64,000 nucleotides of DNA, taken from positions 124,001 through 188,000 of the forward strand of contig CAXXLG010000001.1 of NCBI GenBank assembly GCA_963674495.2, in the 5' to 3' direction. The translations under genes and the position numbers were made by a program. A model generated the notes under the pieces. It was not told where the DNA came from and did no database searches. It worked only from the letters and a program-made list of their open reading frames with translations. Positions 62,304-64,000 of the stretch are shown in pieces (within the stretch, counting starts at the first letter, position 1; each line of letters opens with the position of its first letter). Source of the DNA: RGIG3178 sp963674495 (GTDB taxonomy: Bacteria > Bacillota > Clostridia > Christensenellales > QAND01).

Positions 62304-62331
62304 ATGGTAACATATCGTGTTGTTTTGTCAA
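62304..62331 (-). promoter_or_regulatory. Promoter of the methyltransferase gene
   Basis: TTGACA on the minus strand is followed after 16 bases by TACCAT, so the transcript starts near 62297. The rest of the 62332-62634 spacer holds no recognisable gene. Confidence 0.55.
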
Positions 62332-62634
62332 CCAGCGTGATTGATCCCATCTACGCGTTATGATGGGAATGGTATATACACGTCAATTCCGAAGATGCCG
62401 TGCTTTGCAAATATAGGCATCCATGTGGCAGTTGCCTTGGAAAACAGAAAATCCAAATGAATACATCGCTGGAACTGATGGAAATTAAAGCAGTGACTGT
62501 TGATATTATGAACGAAAAACCATCTACAAGCGTACGCTATTGCGGCGAGAGAAATCCCCTGATACACTATTAATACCAATAATACCAATTGTTGCATCGA
62601 TGATGGATAAACAAAAAGAAAGGGTAGTGCGATC

Positions 62635-63219
62635 ATGACCAATGATACGCTTCATACCATCAAAAACCGCCGTAGCATTCGCAAGTTCAAGGCTGAGCAG
62701 ATTGAGAAAAAGGAGCTGGACGCCTTATTAGAGGCAGCGATCTACGCACCCAGCGGCAGCAACAGTCAATCCTGGCTGTTCACGGCCATACAGAATACGG
62801 AAGTTCTGCAAACGCTCAAAAAAATGGCAAGAGAGCGAATTCTTTTGTGGGAATTGCCGCAAGGCGCCTATAGAGGCAAGACAAAGACGGTGATCAGGGC
62901 GCAGAGGGAGGATTACAGTTTCTTCTACAACGCACCGACGTTGATCATCGCATCAAATATCAAGTATACCAATGCCATGGCGGATTGCGCGCTTGCGCTT
63001 GGCAATATCTTTTTGGCGGCTACTTCCATCGGACTGGGTTCGTGCTGGATCAATCCAATTGCATGGCTGAACGATGACGACATTATTAGGGACTATCTAA
63101 CCACGTTAGGGATCCCACGCGATCACGTGATCTGCGGGTCCGCCGCCATCGGGTACATCGATGGCGAAGCGCCCAAAGCGCCGCGACGGAAACCGGATAC
63201 CGTACACATCATTGCATAA
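62635..63219 (+). CDS. Nitroreductase-family FMN oxidoreductase
   Basis: The 194-aa protein starts after AAAGGGTAGTGCGATC. The N-terminal IKNRRSIRKFKAEQI carries the flavin-binding Arg-Arg-Ser, followed by LLEAAIYAPSGSNSQSW and, in the second half, FLAATSIGLGSCWINPI, the strand near the flavin. The end, GYIDGEAPKAPRRKPDTVHI, matches the common clostridial nitroreductase tail. It differs from the other nitroreductase in the window (34.8 kb). Substrate unknown; the family reduces nitro-aromatics, quinones or flavins. It is followed 33 bases later by the pyruvate-kinase-domain gene, probably in one transcript. Confidence 0.92.
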   Translation: MTNDTLHTIKNRRSIRKFKAEQIEKKELDALLEAAIYAPSGSNSQSWLFTAIQNTEVLQTLKKMARERILLWELPQGAYRGKTKTVIRAQREDYSFFYNAPTLIIASNIKYTNAMADCALALGNIFLAATSIGLGSCWINPIAWLNDDDIIRDYLTTLGIPRDHVICGSAAIGYIDGEAPKAPRRKPDTVHIIA

Positions 63220-63252
63220 TGTTGGGTTTGAAACGATACGGAGGATGAAAGC

Positions 63253-63798
63253 ATGTATTTTCAAAGCAAAGGCGTAGAGAACACCGAAGCGGCGGTAAAA
63301 TTGGCTATTGAAACGGCGAAGGAACGAGGCATCCGCCATGTGGTTATTTCTTCCAACACCGGCAATTCCGCCATGCTGTTTGCCAAAAGCGGGCTGCACG
63401 TGGTGTGTGTGGCGCATACGTACGGGTTTGTGGAAAAGGGAAAGAATGAATTGACGGATGAAATGCGCCAAACGCTCAAAGAAAACGGCATCGATGCGCT
63501 GACCGCCACGCACGTATTGAGCGGGGCGGAGCGGAGCATCAGCAAACGATACGGCGGAGCGTCGCCCGTTGAGATGATGGCGCATACGCTCAGAATGTTC
63601 GGCCAGGGCACCAAGGTATGCGTAGAATGTTCTACGATGGCGCTGGACGCAGGGTTGATCCCCTACGGCGAGGAGATCATCGCGCTGGGCGGCACCAGAA
63701 GAGGCGTGGATACGGCGCTGATCGTAAGCCCGGAGCATGCAGACAGCATCCTGGACACAAAGATCCACCAGATCATCTGCAAACCCTACAATCCGTAA
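63253..63798 (+). CDS. Stand-alone pyruvate kinase alpha/beta (C-terminal) domain protein
   Basis: The 181-aa protein is the C-terminal domain of pyruvate kinase without the catalytic barrel. GGAGGATGAAAGC precedes the ATG. The fold is shown by TEAAVKLAIETAKERGIRHV then VISSNTGNSAMLFAKSG, and the end of the domain with VDTALIVSPEHADSILDTKI. Such free domains occur in Clostridia and Archaea and may bind effectors or act as regulators; in pyruvate kinase the domain binds allosteric ligands. It has no catalytic residues for phosphoenolpyruvate. Its role is unknown. Confidence 0.85.
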   Translation: MYFQSKGVENTEAAVKLAIETAKERGIRHVVISSNTGNSAMLFAKSGLHVVCVAHTYGFVEKGKNELTDEMRQTLKENGIDALTATHVLSGAERSISKRYGGASPVEMMAHTLRMFGQGTKVCVECSTMALDAGLIPYGEEIIALGGTRRGVDTALIVSPEHADSILDTKIHQIICKPYNP

Positions 63799-63834
63799 AA
63801 GGCGTACCCCCATCGCAGCATACATGGAATCACA

Positions 63835-63865
63835 AACGCATGCATTTGGATAGAACGCATGCGTT
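63835..63865 (+). repeat. Inverted repeat between converging genes
   Basis: AACGCATGC and GCATGCGTT face each other across 13 bases. The stem is stable, but neither strand has a strong T-run (TTTG on the minus strand), so it is at best a weak terminator for the two converging genes. Confidence 0.4.
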
Positions 63866-63892
63866 AAGTAGAACGACGTGTATTTGATTTAT

Positions 63893-64000
63893 TCAAACGG
63901 CGGGACGGTTGGTGGCGTTGTAGTAGTTCTGGATGACGGACTGTACATACTTGCGCAGAATGCCGCGGCAAAGGGAGGCGAACACCGTTGCTGCGATCAA
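63893..64000 (-). CDS. C-terminal end of an unknown protein (partial)
   Basis: The last 35 codons of a minus-strand gene run off the window edge and end at TGA 63893. They read IAATVFASLCRGILRKYVQ, then SVIQNYYNATNRPAV. A hydrophobic start followed by an amphipathic, basic helix suggests the end of a membrane protein or a membrane-associated helix. The identity cannot be told from this fragment. Confidence 0.5.
   Translation of the reverse strand: MIAATVFASLCRGILRKYVQSVIQNYYNATNRPAV

Noticed and set aside
1..64000. CRISPR arrays, insertion sequences, prophage or tRNA genes
   Set aside because: No regularly spaced repeats, transposase or integrase motifs, or cloverleaf sequences were recognised when reading both strands.

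Overview
The window is a chromosomal segment of a spore-forming member of the Bacillota, most likely an uncultured lineage of Clostridia. The evidence is a GerA-type spore-germinant receptor operon, strong AGGAGG-type ribosome binding sites, sigma-A promoters and compact operons with 4-nt ATGA overlaps. Base composition is moderate (roughly half G+C by eye). No rRNA, tRNA, CRISPR array, transposase or phage gene was recognised.

Layout: (1) 0-2.5 kb, NAD synthesis: the probable end of nadA, then nadB and nadC. (2) 2.6-4.1 kb, small unknown genes and a frameshifted membrane-protein gene. (3) 4.2-7.5 kb, an operon for a 41-aa membrane peptide, a TetR regulator, an ABC ATPase and two ABC-2 permeases, with a large palindrome on its promoter. 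(4) 7.7-10.3 kb, three tandem divergent paralogues with a soluble N-terminal domain and a four-helix membrane domain, each with its own promoter. (5) 11.3-22.6 kb, a nine-gene branched-chain amino acid operon on the minus strand (ilvB-ilvN-ilvC-ilvD-leuA-cimA-leuC-leuD-leuB), preceded by a leader peptide rich in Ile, Leu and Val codons and a terminator that form a ribosome-mediated attenuator. (6) 22.8-24.8 kb, gene remnants and a membrane metallophosphoesterase. (7) 25-29.6 kb, a second TetR/ABC cassette with two paralogous lipoproteins and a 110-bp remnant of a duplicated tetR start. (8) 30.6-34.7 kb, a gerA-gerC-gerB germination operon with a small two-helix membrane gene.

(9) 34.8-39.9 kb, a nitroreductase, a frameshifted flavin disulfide reductase, a membrane-anchored unknown protein, a frameshifted GGDEF gene and a TspO-like membrane protein. 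(10) 40-45.6 kb, two overlapping PAS/GGDEF/HD-GYP membrane proteins behind a structured leader, followed by a very AT-rich spacer. (11) 46-49.8 kb, a two-gene ABC exporter. (12) 49.8-53.5 kb, two decayed genes (DUF3795-like and glycerophosphodiesterase-like), a prenyltransferase-repeat protein and two lipoproteins. (13) 53.7-55 kb, a split chromate-type transporter. (14) 55-56.5 kb, non-coding or decayed DNA. (15) 56.5-61.1 kb, a 1517-residue response-regulator/PAS(8)/GGDEF/HD-GYP protein. (16) 61.3-64 kb, a methyltransferase behind a terminator-containing leader, a nitroreductase, a stand-alone pyruvate-kinase C-domain protein and the end of an unknown gene.

Two themes stand out. The first is RNA- and operator-level control: the ilv/leu attenuator, two unidentified terminator-bearing leaders and two TetR operator arrays. 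The second is gene decay: at least seven genes carry frameshifts, nonsense codons or deletions, while the biosynthetic operons are intact. Reads would be needed to tell true pseudogenes from assembly indels. All calls come from reading the sequence; no database search was run.
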